Made by a program: the position numbers and the translations under genes | Assembly: GCF_900129795.1 (NCBI RefSeq) | Contig: NZ_FQWW01000001.1 | Location: 1,116,001 to 1,180,000 of the forward strand | Source: Flavobacterium sp. CF108 | Lineage (GTDB): Bacteria; Bacteroidota; Bacteroidia; Flavobacteriales; Flavobacteriaceae | Reading direction: 5' to 3' | DNA length: 64,000 nucleotides | Shown: positions 15,925-24,817 of the stretch, one piece after another | Position numbering within the stretch: the stretch's first letter is position 1 | Layout of the letters: every line of letters begins with the position of its first letter | The notes under the pieces: model-generated | Told to the model about the DNA's origin: nothing | Database searches by the model: none | The model's input: only the letters and a program-made list of their open reading frames with translations

Positions 15925-18228
15925 ATGAAGGTATGTATTGCTGAGAAACCAAGTGTAGCACGTGAAATCGCATCTGTTTTGGGCGCCAATACCAAACACG
16001 ACGGATATTACGAAGGCAACGGTTATGCCGTAACCTATACTTTTGGACATTTATGTACCTTAAAAGAACCTAACGATTATAAACCACATTGGAAAAGCTG
16101 GGATTTAAATAACTTACCAATGCTTCCCGAAAAGTTCGAAACCAAAGTCGTTGAGAATTCGGGAATCCAAAAGCAGTTTAAAATCATCAAAAGTCTTTTC
16201 GATAAAGCCGAACTGGTCATAAACTGCGGGGATGCCGGGCAGGAAGGAGAATTAATACAACGCTGGGTCATGAATGAAGCGCATTACAAAGGCGAAATAA
16301 AACGCCTGTGGATTTCATCCTTAACAACCGAAGCTATAAAAGAAGGTTTTGACAATTTAAAACCTTCTGAAAACTACGACAATTTATTCTACGCCGGATT
16401 TTCAAGAGCTATTGGCGACTGGCTTCTCGGAATGAATGCTACTCGTTTATATACCGTAAAACATGGCGGTTACAAACAAGTATTATCTATTGGACGTGTG
16501 CAGACGCCGACTTTGGCAATGGTTGTAGACCGATTTAAAGAAATCGAAAATTTCAAACCTCAGCCCTATTGGGAATTGCAGACTTTATACAGAGAAACTC
16601 TTTTTAGTTATGAAGAAGGACGTTTCCTGAAAAAAGAAGATGGAGAAATTCTGGCTGAAAAAGTCAAAGAAAGTGACTTCGAAATTGTTTCTGTTGACAA
16701 AAAAAACGGAAACGAATACGCACCAAAACTGTTTGACTTAACAGGTTTACAGGTTTATTGCAATCAAAAATTTGGATTTTCGGCAGAAGAAACACTTAAA
16801 ATTGCACAGACTTTATACGAGCAAAAAGCCATTACATATCCCAGAGTTGATACAACTTTTTTACCAGGCGATATTTATCCAAAAGTACCGGGAATTCTGC
16901 AAAAACTGACACATTATGCACATTTAACAGAACCGCTTTTAGGAAAAAAAATAAAAAAATCACCAAAGGTTTTCAACGATAAAAAAGTAACCGATCACCA
17001 CGCAATTATTCCAACGGGAATTGAAATTAATCTGCCGTACAATCAGCAGCAGGTTTATGATATTATTGTAAAACGTTTTATTGCCGTTTTTTATGATGAT
17101 TGTCTAGTTGCAAATACAACAGTTATTGGAAAAGCAGCCGACGTAACTTTTAAAGCCACGGGGAAAGAAATCCTGAAAAAAGGTTTTCGTGTCGTTTTTG
17201 AAGATCCAAATGCAAAAGAAAAAGAACCCGATTTATTACCGAGTTTTGTTGTGGGCGAAAAAGGGCCCCATGAGCCGTCTTTTCTCCAAAAAGAAACCAA
17301 ACCACCCAATCATTTTACCGAAGCAACTTTACTTCGAGCGATGGAAACTGCAGGAAAACAAGTCGACGACGAAGATTTACGTGAATTGATGAAAGAAAAC
17401 GGAATTGGGCGTCCGTCAACGCGTGCGAATATTATTGAAACGCTTTTTAAACGTCAGTATATTGTTCGAAACAAAAAACAGGTTTTGCCAACAACAACCG
17501 GAATTCAGTTGATTGATACAATTCAGAACGAATTGATAAAATCTGCTGAGCTTACGGGTTCTTGGGAAAAGCAGTTAAAAGATATTGAAAAAGGAACTTT
17601 TACCGCTGCTGCTTTTATTAGAAACATGAAACGCATGGTTGAAGCTTTGGTTAACGAAGTTCGCAGTGAAACGAGACACGCTAATATTTCGCATGCTGCA
17701 ACGATTCAAAAACCAGCTGTAAAACCAGAGAAAAAGAAAGCGGACGGAATTTCAGCAGAAACTTGTCCAAAATGCCAAAAAGGAAATCTTATAAAAGGAA
17801 AATCGGCTTTTGGATGCAGTGAATATAAATCGGGTTGTGATTTTGTACTGCCTTATGTGTTTTTAGATAAAAAAATTACCGAAAGCCAGTATTTACGATT
17901 GGTTCAAAAGGGCTCAACCGTAAACATAAAAGGTTTTAAAACCGAGTCTGGAACGGTTGAAGGTTTGATTCGTTTTGAAGAAAATTACAAACTCAAATTA
18001 GAACCAAAGAAAACCGAAGCGAAAAAGACAAAACAAGAAACATCCGATTCTTTAATGTGCCCGAAATGCAAAAAAGGAACGATCTTAAAAGGAAAAACCG
18101 CTTACGGATGTGCTGAATATAAATCGGGTTGTGATTTTAAAGTCACTTTTGATGAAGTCCGTGCCAAACTAAAAGATCAAAAACCAACGAAGGAACTAGT
18201 TTACTCTATTTTAGAGGAAAGCGTTTAG
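15925..18228 (+). CDS. topB: DNA topoisomerase III (type IA)
   Basis: Type IA topoisomerases pass one DNA strand through a transient break and help resolve recombination and replication intermediates. This 767-residue protein has the Toprim domain at the start (MKVCIAEKPSVAREIASVLG, then INCGDAGQEGELI with the acidic metal-binding residues). The active-site Tyr305 lies in ITYPRVDTTF. The segment NGIGRPSTRANIIETLFKR is typical of the family. Two C-terminal zinc-finger-like repeats follow, CPKCQKG...FGCSEYKSGCDF (Cys614, 617, 631, 638) and a second copy from Cys712. An AAGGAGA sequence 2 nt before the start codon is an unusually good Shine-Dalgarno for this phylum, though closely spaced. Confidence 0.96.
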   Translation: MKVCIAEKPSVAREIASVLGANTKHDGYYEGNGYAVTYTFGHLCTLKEPNDYKPHWKSWDLNNLPMLPEKFETKVVENSGIQKQFKIIKSLFDKAELVINCGDAGQEGELIQRWVMNEAHYKGEIKRLWISSLTTEAIKEGFDNLKPSENYDNLFYAGFSRAIGDWLLGMNATRLYTVKHGGYKQVLSIGRVQTPTLAMVVDRFKEIENFKPQPYWELQTLYRETLFSYEEGRFLKKEDGEILAEKVKESDFEIVSVDKKNGNEYAPKLFDLTGLQVYCNQKFGFSAEETLKIAQTLYEQKAITYPRVDTTFLPGDIYPKVPGILQKLTHYAHLTEPLLGKKIKKSPKVFNDKKVTDHHAIIPTGIEINLPYNQQQVYDIIVKRFIAVFYDDCLVANTTVIGKAADVTFKATGKEILKKGFRVVFEDPNAKEKEPDLLPSFVVGEKGPHEPSFLQKETKPPNHFTEATLLRAMETAGKQVDDEDLRELMKENGIGRPSTRANIIETLFKRQYIVRNKKQVLPTTTGIQLIDTIQNELIKSAELTGSWEKQLKDIEKGTFTAAAFIRNMKRMVEALVNEVRSETRHANISHAATIQKPAVKPEKKKADGISAETCPKCQKGNLIKGKSAFGCSEYKSGCDFVLPYVFLDKKITESQYLRLVQKGSTVNIKGFKTESGTVEGLIRFEENYKLKLEPKKTEAKKTKQETSDSLMCPKCKKGTILKGKTAYGCAEYKSGCDFKVTFDEVRAKLKDQKPTKELVYSILEESV

Positions 18229-18237
18229 TTTTTTTTA

Positions 18238-18494
18238 GCCACAGATTAAAGGGATTAAAAAGATTTTTTTCTACTGTGTGTTTTTTTTGCCACGAATTAC
18301 ACGAATTTTCACGAATTTATTTTTCACGCAGATTTGAAAAGATTTAAGCTGATACTAGCAGATTTATATAATTCTGAATCAAAATTAAATCTGCAGAATC
18401 TGCGTGAAAAAAAATCCTTTTAATCCTTTTAATCTGTGGCAAAACATTTCCAGTTTTTCAAAAATTAATTCGTGAAAATTAGTGAAATTCGTGG
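18238..18494. repeat. Interleaved inverted repeat cluster (GCCACAGATTAAA / GCCACGAATT types)
   Basis: Three arm pairs are visible. Arm a is GCCACAGATTAAAGGGATTA (18238-18272) with its complement at 18407-18440. Arm b is GCCACGAATTACACGAATTT (18289-18319) with its complement at 18463-18494. Arm c is TTCACGCAGATT (18323-18336) with its complement at 18388-18408. The order a-b-c-c'-a'-b' means a and b cross rather than nest. Related GCCACGAATTCACGAATTT units occur at 63000-63049. This cluster fills the gap before the lipoprotein gene. Confidence 0.8.
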
Positions 18495-18537
18495 CAACAA
18501 TTTTTTTCATACTTTAGTACAATCAAAACTCATAAAT

Positions 18538-19014
18538 ATGTTTCAGAAAATTACTCTTTTAGCACTTGTATTAGCTGTTGTTTCTTGCCAGAAAAAAGAA
18601 TCAGTAGAAAAAGATAAAATCAAAATTGCCGACTGGCTTATCGGAAACTGGGAAAATACTTCTCCAGATGGTGTTTTAACTGAAAACTGGGAAAAACTAA
18701 ACGACAGCACTTTCAACGCTTATTCTTATTTTATAAAAGGAAAAGATACTTTGCATTTTGAAACTATTGTTTTAGCTCAAAAAGGCGAAACCCTAACCTA
18801 TTTCGCAACCGTAAAAGGTCAAAACGAAGATAAAGCTGTAGCTTTTTCATCAACTGCAGAATCAGACAAACAATTGGTTTTTGAAAACGCTAAACACGAT
18901 TATCCTCAAAAAATCACATATACTAAAGGGGCAAATAATACTTTGACTGCTGAGGTTTCCGGGAAATTGAATGGAAAAGTGAGTTCAGAGAAGTTTGTTA
19001 TGACGAAGAAATAA
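18538..19014 (+). CDS. DUF6265-like lipoprotein
   Basis: I start this gene at 18538 (MFQKITLLALVLAVVSCQKK), 158 residues, because this begins a clean lipoprotein signal with lipobox VVSC. A longer frame from 18472 would run through the repeat cluster. The mature part contains DWLIGNWENTSPDGVLTENW near its start and FENAKHDYPQKITY near the end. These match my recollection of DUF6265, a lipocalin-like beta-sheet family of unknown function. The downstream lipoprotein gene begins 3 nt after the stop, so the two form an operon. Confidence 0.82.
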   Translation: MFQKITLLALVLAVVSCQKKESVEKDKIKIADWLIGNWENTSPDGVLTENWEKLNDSTFNAYSYFIKGKDTLHFETIVLAQKGETLTYFATVKGQNEDKAVAFSSTAESDKQLVFENAKHDYPQKITYTKGANNTLTAEVSGKLNGKVSSEKFVMTKK

Positions 19015-19016
19015 TA

Positions 19017-19451
19017 ATGAAATTAAATTTTTTTTTAATAACGATAATATTTTCATTTTTATCTTGTGGACAAACGAAGATGAAAACAACAAGTGATGCT
19101 ATGCCTAAATTTGAAAATTTCAAAAACAAAGAAAAATTTCTACCAGACAATACCATTTTTTATCCAGGAATTGGTGATGAAAAATTAAAACCTGTTTTAA
19201 CAGAAAAAATTAATTTAGCTGCAGATGATTTTAAAAAGATTGCAGAATCAAACAATCCTACAGATGAAAATTATCAAAATGCAATAAAAACTGGACTTAA
19301 TCGATTTTCAGAAATTTATCTTGAATTGGATACTGAAAATCGTGAAAGAATTTGTACTTATTTTGAAGAATTAATGGATATTGTTGGTCTGGAAAGTTCA
19401 GATGGACAATTGAATGATTTTATGTATGATTTCGATCCAAATCAAAACTAA
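19017..19451 (+). CDS. DUF4844-like lipoprotein
   Basis: This 144-residue protein has a lipoprotein signal with lipobox FLSC (MKLNFFLITIIFSFLSCGQ). The C-terminal half reads NYQNAIKTGLNRFSEIYLEL, TENRERICTYFEELMDIVGL and ESSDGQLNDFMYDFDP. I associate these with the DUF4844 family; the function is unknown. It starts immediately after the DUF6265-like gene and is probably translated from the same mRNA. The family call is moderately sure. Confidence 0.7.
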   Translation: MKLNFFLITIIFSFLSCGQTKMKTTSDAMPKFENFKNKEKFLPDNTIFYPGIGDEKLKPVLTEKINLAADDFKKIAESNNPTDENYQNAIKTGLNRFSEIYLELDTENRERICTYFEELMDIVGLESSDGQLNDFMYDFDPNQN

Positions 19452-19490
19452 GGATAATCTTAAGCTTTAATTTCTTTTACTTCAATTTCA

Positions 19491-19508
19491 AAGGGATTAA
19501 AATCCCTT
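19491..19508. terminator. Short hairpin AAGGGATTAAAATCCCTT
   Basis: A 7-8 bp stem lies 40 nt after the lipoprotein stop codon without a T run. It is more like a REP-type palindrome than a strong terminator. A CCTCCGGAATTC / GAACCGGAGG segment follows at about 19530-19567. Confidence 0.4.
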
Positions 19509-19629
19509 GCTACAAAATATAATTCATTCCTCCGGAATTCTTCACAATATTAACAGAACCGGAGGTTCGATCAATCTTTGCATAAACATAACAATAGTTA
19601 TTAGATCAAGAGAAACAACATCAGTATAA

Positions 19630-19701
19630 AAAACTTTGTGCCTTAGAGCCTTCGTGGCAAAAAAACCTTAGAACCTCAGCATCTTAGAATCTTAGAACCT
19701 T
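19630..19701. repeat. CTTTGTG and CTTAGAACC short-period repeats
   Basis: AACTTTGTGCCTTAGAGCC and TTCGTGGCAAAA are followed directly by CTTAGAACC, TCAGCATC, TTAGAATC and TTAGAACC. Two of the dispersed repeat classes are joined here, ending 9 nt before the 3' end of the MFS gene. Confidence 0.7.
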
Positions 19702-19709
19702 AAAAAAAA

Positions 19710-20870
19710 TCACTCATTCTCCCCGATTTTATTCACCATAAAAATCATCAGAATACCTAAAAGCGCCATAATTAAAAACGCCCATTTCATACTTAGATAT
19801 TCAGAGATAAAACCAACCATTGGCGGAACTAGTAAAAATCCCAGATAACCAATTGTAGATATAGAAGTTAATGCAGAACCGCTGCTGAGTTTTGAAGATC
19901 TTCCGGCAATACTAAATACTAACGGAACCACGCAGGAAACCCCAAATCCTATTAAAACATAGCCAAAAATAGTAGGGTATGCATACGGCAGAATAAAACA
20001 AAGAGCGAAACCAACAGTGATTAAAATTCCGCTGTAAAGCAGGATTTTTTTAGTCCCAAATTTCATTACACCATAATCACCAAATATACGCCCCAGAGTT
20101 ACCGCAGTGGCAAAAAATACAAATGCTGCGCTGGTCAATTTTGGTGAAGCCTTTAATATATTTTCAAAATAAATTCCGCTCCAGTCGTACATTGTATTTT
20201 CGCAAGCCATTGAAACAAAGCAAATTAAAGCAAACTTAACAAGGTTTTTTTCCGGCATCGAAAAAAACTTCTTTTTAACCGGTACAGGTTCATTATGAAT
20301 GCTCAACGGATAAAAACAAGCCGTAAGCGCCAGCATAAAAACACTTACTCCCAATAAATGATGCGATGGCGCAATATGCTGCGTAACCATAACATATCCT
20401 AAACCAGCTCCTGAAAAAACAGCAATACTCCATACCGCATGAAAACGGGTTATAATCGATTTTGGATATAATTTCTGCACTTCAAGAGATTGTGCATTAA
20501 TCGATAAATTGAAAATATTACGCGAAGCCCCAAAAATTAAAAGTATAATAACCAGCTGCCATACAAAAGCGGCTAAACCCGGTAACGACAACACGATATT
20601 AAACATAATCGCTCCTAAAAGCATAATATAACGGCTGCTGTATTTATTTAATAACTTCCCTGTAAATGGCATTGTGAGCATTAAACCAATTGGAAATGCA
20701 AATAAAACAGCTCCAAACTCAGCTTCGCTTAAATGCAATTGCGCTTGTATATGCGGAATTCTGGATACCCAGGAAGAATAGCCAAATCCGGAAAGGAAAA
20801 AAAACACAGTATTTGCTATACGGAATCCTCGAGGTGTATTTTGTATTTTTTTGAAGAAAGGTAAAATCAT
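19710..20870 (-). CDS. MFS transporter (YbjJ-like)
   Basis: This 386-residue protein has about twelve hydrophobic segments. It begins MILPFFKKIQNTPRGFRIAN, then FFLSGFGYSSWVSRIPHIQA, where RIPxI followed by SEAEFGAVLFAFPIG is typical of YbjJ/FucP-like major facilitator proteins. The loop after helix 2 has GKLLNKYSSRYIMLLGA, a variant of the MFS loop motif. It likely moves a small solute or drug across the inner membrane, but the substrate cannot be told. It is a single gene on the minus strand. Confidence 0.88.
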   Translation of the reverse strand: MILPFFKKIQNTPRGFRIANTVFFFLSGFGYSSWVSRIPHIQAQLHLSEAEFGAVLFAFPIGLMLTMPFTGKLLNKYSSRYIMLLGAIMFNIVLSLPGLAAFVWQLVIILLIFGASRNIFNLSINAQSLEVQKLYPKSIITRFHAVWSIAVFSGAGLGYVMVTQHIAPSHHLLGVSVFMLALTACFYPLSIHNEPVPVKKKFFSMPEKNLVKFALICFVSMACENTMYDWSGIYFENILKASPKLTSAAFVFFATAVTLGRIFGDYGVMKFGTKKILLYSGILITVGFALCFILPYAYPTIFGYVLIGFGVSCVVPLVFSIAGRSSKLSSGSALTSISTIGYLGFLLVPPMVGFISEYLSMKWAFLIMALLGILMIFMVNKIGENE

Positions 20871-21062
20871 GAAGTCTGTTTTTCAGATTGCAAAAATAAA
20901 GTTTTTAAAGGGAATTACTGTCCTTTTTACATTTAATAAAAACCTGCAAATTTCGCTTTTATTTCTTCCATTTTCTCTTATTCTATGCTTCTGTTTTTTT
21001 TTCGAAAAATAAATTTCTACCACTAAATTTTAAAAATATTTTCTTTAAAAGTCCCGTATTTG

Positions 21063-21092
21063 TTGGTAAAGAGATTAAAATTTCTAAATTTG
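21063..21092 (+). promoter_or_regulatory. Bacteroidota-type promoter of the first TonB receptor gene
   Basis: TTG at 21063-21065 is followed after 19 nt by TAAATTTG at 21085-21092, a full match to TAnnTTTG. It lies 54 nt upstream of the start codon. Confidence 0.7.
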
Positions 21093-21145
21093 TTTTTGTT
21101 TTTATTTATTCTAAATAATAACATATCCAAAAAAAAAGAAATCCC

Positions 21146-23575
21146 ATGAATTATTCAAATTTCAGCTTTAAACAGATCCTTACCAAAATCTGTTTGCTGC
21201 TATTCTTCAGCTGTAATGTATTTGCACAGCAAAACTCAGGTAAAATTAAAGGAGTAATAACTACATCCGACGGAGAACTTGCCGCTGGAGTTAACATCAT
21301 CCTTAAAAATTCAAAATATGGCACAATTACTAATGAAGATGGTGCTTTTGAATTTAACCGCGTAAAACCTAATACTTACACGCTGCAAGTTTCATTAACT
21401 GGATATGAAACACTAGAAAAACAAATAAATGTAACTGCTAATGAAACAACTTCTCTTAATTTAAAATTGACTGTTTCTAACAAACAATTAAAGGAAGTTA
21501 TCATTACTACTAACAGAGGAAAAGCATTTCCTAAGCAAAGTACATATGTATCGAAACTTCCACTTAAAAACATTGAAAATCCACAGGTTTACAACATCGT
21601 TTCATCTGAATTGATGAAAGAACAAGCGATTACGAATTATGAAGACGCATTGAAAAATGTTCCCGGAATTCAGAAATTATGGGAATCTACTGGACGCGGC
21701 GGCGATGGAGGTTCTTATTATTCGCTTCGTGGTTTTGAAGTTCAGGCGAATATCGTTAACGGATTGCCGGGCTTAACAAGCGGAACATTAGATCCTGCCA
21801 ATATTGAACGTATTGAAGTTATAAAAGGGCCGTCTGGAACTTTATTTGGAAGCAGTTTGGTTAGTTATGGCGGACTGATTAATACGGTTACCAAAAAACC
21901 TTACGAAGGTTTTGGAGGTGAAGTTTCCTATCTTGTTGGAAGCTTTGGCTTGAACAGAGCTACGGCAGATATCAACACACCGCTGGATGATAATAAAAAC
22001 ATTTTATTTAGAATTAATTCTTCTTTTCAAACGGAAAACAGTTTTCAGGATGCCGGCTTTAGAACTTCATATTTTATAGCTCCAACAATCTCTTATAAAG
22101 TAAATGAAAGACTTTCTTTTTTATTGAATACAGAATTTATGCAGGAAGAAAAAACAACGCCGTCAATGTTGTTTTTAGGAAGAGATGCACCTTTACAATA
22201 TGCTAATTTGGCAGAGTTGAATTACAATACGAATTTGTCATTTTACAGTGATGATTTATCGATAAAAAATCCCCGATTCAATTTGCAGGCGCATATGAAT
22301 TATAAGATTTCATCTAAATGGAATTCACAAACTGTATTTTCAAGAGGAACTTCTAAATCAAACGGTTACTACTCTTACATCTATGATAACGAAGACGGTA
22401 ACAAAGATTTTGGTTTTTGGATTACCAAAGAAAAATCGCAGACCGCAACGACAGATATTCAGCAGAATTTTACAGGCGATTTTAAAATTGGCCCAATGAG
22501 AAACCGTATTGTAATTGGTTTTGATTATTTTAAAAGAGATGTAACTTTTGGAGGTACAGGTTATGCAAAACTTTATAATCTTACGGCACAAGGAGAAGTG
22601 AGGCAATTTGATGATCTTAATCCAAATTATCTAACTGTAGAATCTGTAGACCAGGCTCTTTTAGCAGAACCCGGACCTGATTATCATTCTAAAGACGCGA
22701 CTTATAGTGCTTATGCATCAGATGTATTAAATATTACTCCGACTTTATTAGCGATGGCAAGTTTAAGGGTCGATTATTTTGATACTGAAGGAAACGTAAA
22801 AACAAACGATGACAATTATAACCAAACGGCTTTGTCTCCAAAATTTGGACTTGTTTACCAGCCCATTAAAGATCAATTATCTGTTTTTGCAAATTATATG
22901 AACGGTTTTAGAAATATCGCTCCATCGGCGATATATGATAATGACGGAAATTTTATCAGATCTCAAACTTTTGAGCCTGAACACGCTAATCAGTTAGAAA
23001 CTGGGATTAAAACAGATTTATTTTCAGATAAATTAACGGCAACTGCAAGTTTTTATATTATTAATGTTGCCAATTTAGTAACAAGCAACCCAATGTACAG
23101 CGCACAAGGCGGTGAAGCCAGAAGCAAAGGTTTTGAATTTGATTTGAATGCTGCGCCCATAAAAGGTTTAAGCATTATTGCCGGATACAGCTATAATGAC
23201 AGTAAAATTACAAAAGGAGACGAAAATAACGTTTGGTTAGATCAAGGGCAAAGACCTTTCTGGGCCGGACCAAAAAACTTGGTAAATCTTTGGGCAACTT
23301 ATAAATTTGACGAAGGTTTATTAGAAAATTTCGGCCTAGGTTTTGGAGGAAATTATGCCAGCGATAATGCTATTTTAGATAGTTCTGTAACCGGAAAATT
23401 TGTTTTACCAGAATATACTGTTATAAACGGATCTGTTTTTTACAATTCAAATAAATTCCGCGTAAGCTTCAATATAAATAATATAGCAAACAAAGATTAC
23501 TTTAACGGAGGCTGGTCTACAATAAATCCTCAAAAACCTAGAAATGTTGTAGCGAGTCTAGCTTATAAATTCTAA
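21146..23575 (+). CDS. TonB-dependent receptor with carboxypeptidase-regulatory-like domain
   Basis: This 809-residue outer-membrane receptor has a signal peptide ending near VFAQQN (about residue 27). A CarboxypepD_reg-like domain follows (about 33-110, GVNIILKNSKYGTITNEDGA), then the plug (about 140-250, NVPGIQKLWESTGRGGDGGS and IEVIKGPSGTLFGSS), and a 22-strand barrel ending in the aromatic VVASLAYKF. Such receptors import metallophores or other large ligands using TonB energy. The plug and EVIKGPSGTLFG pattern are of the siderophore type. It lies upstream of a DUF4198 gene and a second receptor, each with its own promoter. Confidence 0.93.
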   Translation: MNYSNFSFKQILTKICLLLFFSCNVFAQQNSGKIKGVITTSDGELAAGVNIILKNSKYGTITNEDGAFEFNRVKPNTYTLQVSLTGYETLEKQINVTANETTSLNLKLTVSNKQLKEVIITTNRGKAFPKQSTYVSKLPLKNIENPQVYNIVSSELMKEQAITNYEDALKNVPGIQKLWESTGRGGDGGSYYSLRGFEVQANIVNGLPGLTSGTLDPANIERIEVIKGPSGTLFGSSLVSYGGLINTVTKKPYEGFGGEVSYLVGSFGLNRATADINTPLDDNKNILFRINSSFQTENSFQDAGFRTSYFIAPTISYKVNERLSFLLNTEFMQEEKTTPSMLFLGRDAPLQYANLAELNYNTNLSFYSDDLSIKNPRFNLQAHMNYKISSKWNSQTVFSRGTSKSNGYYSYIYDNEDGNKDFGFWITKEKSQTATTDIQQNFTGDFKIGPMRNRIVIGFDYFKRDVTFGGTGYAKLYNLTAQGEVRQFDDLNPNYLTVESVDQALLAEPGPDYHSKDATYSAYASDVLNITPTLLAMASLRVDYFDTEGNVKTNDDNYNQTALSPKFGLVYQPIKDQLSVFANYMNGFRNIAPSAIYDNDGNFIRSQTFEPEHANQLETGIKTDLFSDKLTATASFYIINVANLVTSNPMYSAQGGEARSKGFEFDLNAAPIKGLSIIAGYSYNDSKITKGDENNVWLDQGQRPFWAGPKNLVNLWATYKFDEGLLENFGLGFGGNYASDNAILDSSVTGKFVLPEYTVINGSVFYNSNKFRVSFNINNIANKDYFNGGWSTINPQKPRNVVASLAYKF

Positions 23576-23603
23576 AATAGTTTGTCAAGTGCAGCTTAAG
23601 CTT

Positions 23604-23667
23604 TGTCAGGCTGAGCGAAGTCGAAGCCCGCGTTCTGTAAAGCCCTTCGACTTCGCTCAGCCTGACA
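23604..23667. repeat. REP-like 23 bp perfect inverted repeat
   Basis: TGTCAGGCTGAGCGAAGTCG (23604 onward to 23626) is mirrored exactly at 23645-23667 across an 18 nt loop. I know this sequence type as a widely dispersed intergenic palindrome in Bacteroidota. It lies 28 nt after the receptor stop codon. Confidence 0.85.
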
Positions 23668-23675
23668 GATGTTAA

Positions 23676-23704
23676 AAAAGAGGTTAATTTCTATTAGCCT
23701 CTTT
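23676..23704 (+). terminator. Terminator of the first TonB receptor gene
   Basis: AAAGAGGTTAAT pairs with ATTAGCCTCTTT (one G-U type pair) across TTCT. It follows the REP palindrome directly. Confidence 0.65.
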
Positions 23705-23744
23705 AAATTTAAACTTTATTATTAATAATTAATCTAAATAAGTA

Positions 23745-23774
23745 TTGTGCAACGAATATTAAACAGTACATTTG
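23745..23774 (+). promoter_or_regulatory. Bacteroidota-type promoter of the DUF4198 gene
   Basis: TTG at 23745-23747, a 19 nt spacer and TACATTTG at 23767-23774 match the consensus. The site is 82 nt before the start codon. Confidence 0.7.
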
Positions 23775-23855
23775 TGACACAAAATAATAACCTATAAATC
23801 AAAAATTCTGAGTGTTTATCAGGATTTTTTCAATATTAATTTTAAATCTTATACC

Positions 23856-24581
23856 ATGAAATCAAAAACTTTTAAATTAATAACATTTGCATTTTTAATG
23901 CTTTTTGCTGCGCCTCAACTTTTTGCCCACGCTCTTTGGATCGAAACTAAAGCGACCGGAACAAAAGGAAAAGCACAGGAAATTTCTGTTTATTTTGGAG
24001 AATTTTCAGAAAACGATATTACAAAAGCAGATAAATGGTTTTCTGATTTAAAAGATTTCTCTTTGGTAGTAATTTCTCCATCAAAAAAAGAAACAAAACT
24101 TACTGCAAAAGCTTTAGACAATAAATACCAGGCGTTTTTTACTCCAGATGAAGACGGAGTTTATACAATTGTAATGCATCATAAAGTTAAAGACGTTTAT
24201 GGAACTATGGTTTTAGATTACAATTCCAGCGCAACTGTAGTTGTTGGAAATAAAACTGCAGGAAACTATGCAACGGCCAACAATAACATTATTGGTTTGT
24301 TTAGCGAAAACGCTGACATCGCAAAAAAGAATGTAAAAATCGATGGATTTGCTTTGTACGAAGGCGTATCTGCAAAAGAGCAAAAAATCAAAGTAATTGC
24401 TCCAAACGGCTGGGAAAAAGAATTATGGACAAATGATAAAGGTCAATTTTCATTTACTCCAATCTGGCCTGGAAATTATATGGTAGAATTTGCTTATACT
24501 GAAAAAGCTGCCGGAGAACATAACGGTAAAAAGTACGATGAAATCTGGAAAATGGCTACCTACCTAATTGCAGTTAAATAA
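23856..24581 (+). CDS. DUF4198 domain-containing exported protein
   Basis: This 241-residue protein has a signal peptide ending at LFAHAL (about residue 24); the mature chain starts HALWIETKATG. The first half (to about 130) is the DUF4198 beta-sandwich, with KAQEISVYFGEFSEND and DGVYTIVMHHKVKDVYGTM. The second half is a carboxypeptidase-regulatory-like or Cna-like sandwich (WPGNYMVEFAYTEKAAGEHN). DUF4198 proteins often sit beside metal transporters and TonB receptors and may bind metals; the N-terminal His fits that but is not proof. It lies between two TonB receptors and has its own promoter and terminator. Confidence 0.85.
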   Translation: MKSKTFKLITFAFLMLFAAPQLFAHALWIETKATGTKGKAQEISVYFGEFSENDITKADKWFSDLKDFSLVVISPSKKETKLTAKALDNKYQAFFTPDEDGVYTIVMHHKVKDVYGTMVLDYNSSATVVVGNKTAGNYATANNNIIGLFSENADIAKKNVKIDGFALYEGVSAKEQKIKVIAPNGWEKELWTNDKGQFSFTPIWPGNYMVEFAYTEKAAGEHNGKKYDEIWKMATYLIAVK

Positions 24582-24610
24582 TTTTCAAAACTTTTTTAGA
24601 TTTTAATTTA

Positions 24611-24645
24611 AAAAAACCTTGCTCTTTCGGGCAAGGTTTTTTGTT
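24611..24645 (+). terminator. Terminator of the DUF4198 gene
   Basis: AAAAAACCTTGC pairs with GCAAGGTTTTTT across TCTTTCGG, followed by TGTTTTT. This is a strong intrinsic terminator 29 nt after the stop. Confidence 0.88.
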
Positions 24646-24752
24646 TTTAGAGATTCCAAACCATAAGTAATAAAAGTCTTAAAAACAAAATCTTAAGCTA
24701 ATCTTAAGCAAAAACTAATAAAACTTTAATGAAGATAATTATCTCATAATTT

Positions 24753-24782
24753 TTTGTTAAGGTGTTCGTAGTTCTATATTTG
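24753..24782 (+). promoter_or_regulatory. Bacteroidota-type promoter of the second TonB receptor gene
   Basis: TTTG at 24753-24756, an 18 nt spacer and TATATTTG at 24775-24782 match the consensus. It lies 35 nt before the start codon. Confidence 0.7.
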
Positions 24783-24817
24783 CATTCGATAATTTTTATT
24801 GAATCTAAATAAATACC

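Noticed and set aside
18472..18537. Upstream extension of the DUF6265-like gene
   Set aside because: The extra 22 codons lie in the GCCACGAATT repeat cluster and would hide the lipoprotein signal; the ATG at 18538 gives a clean lipobox.
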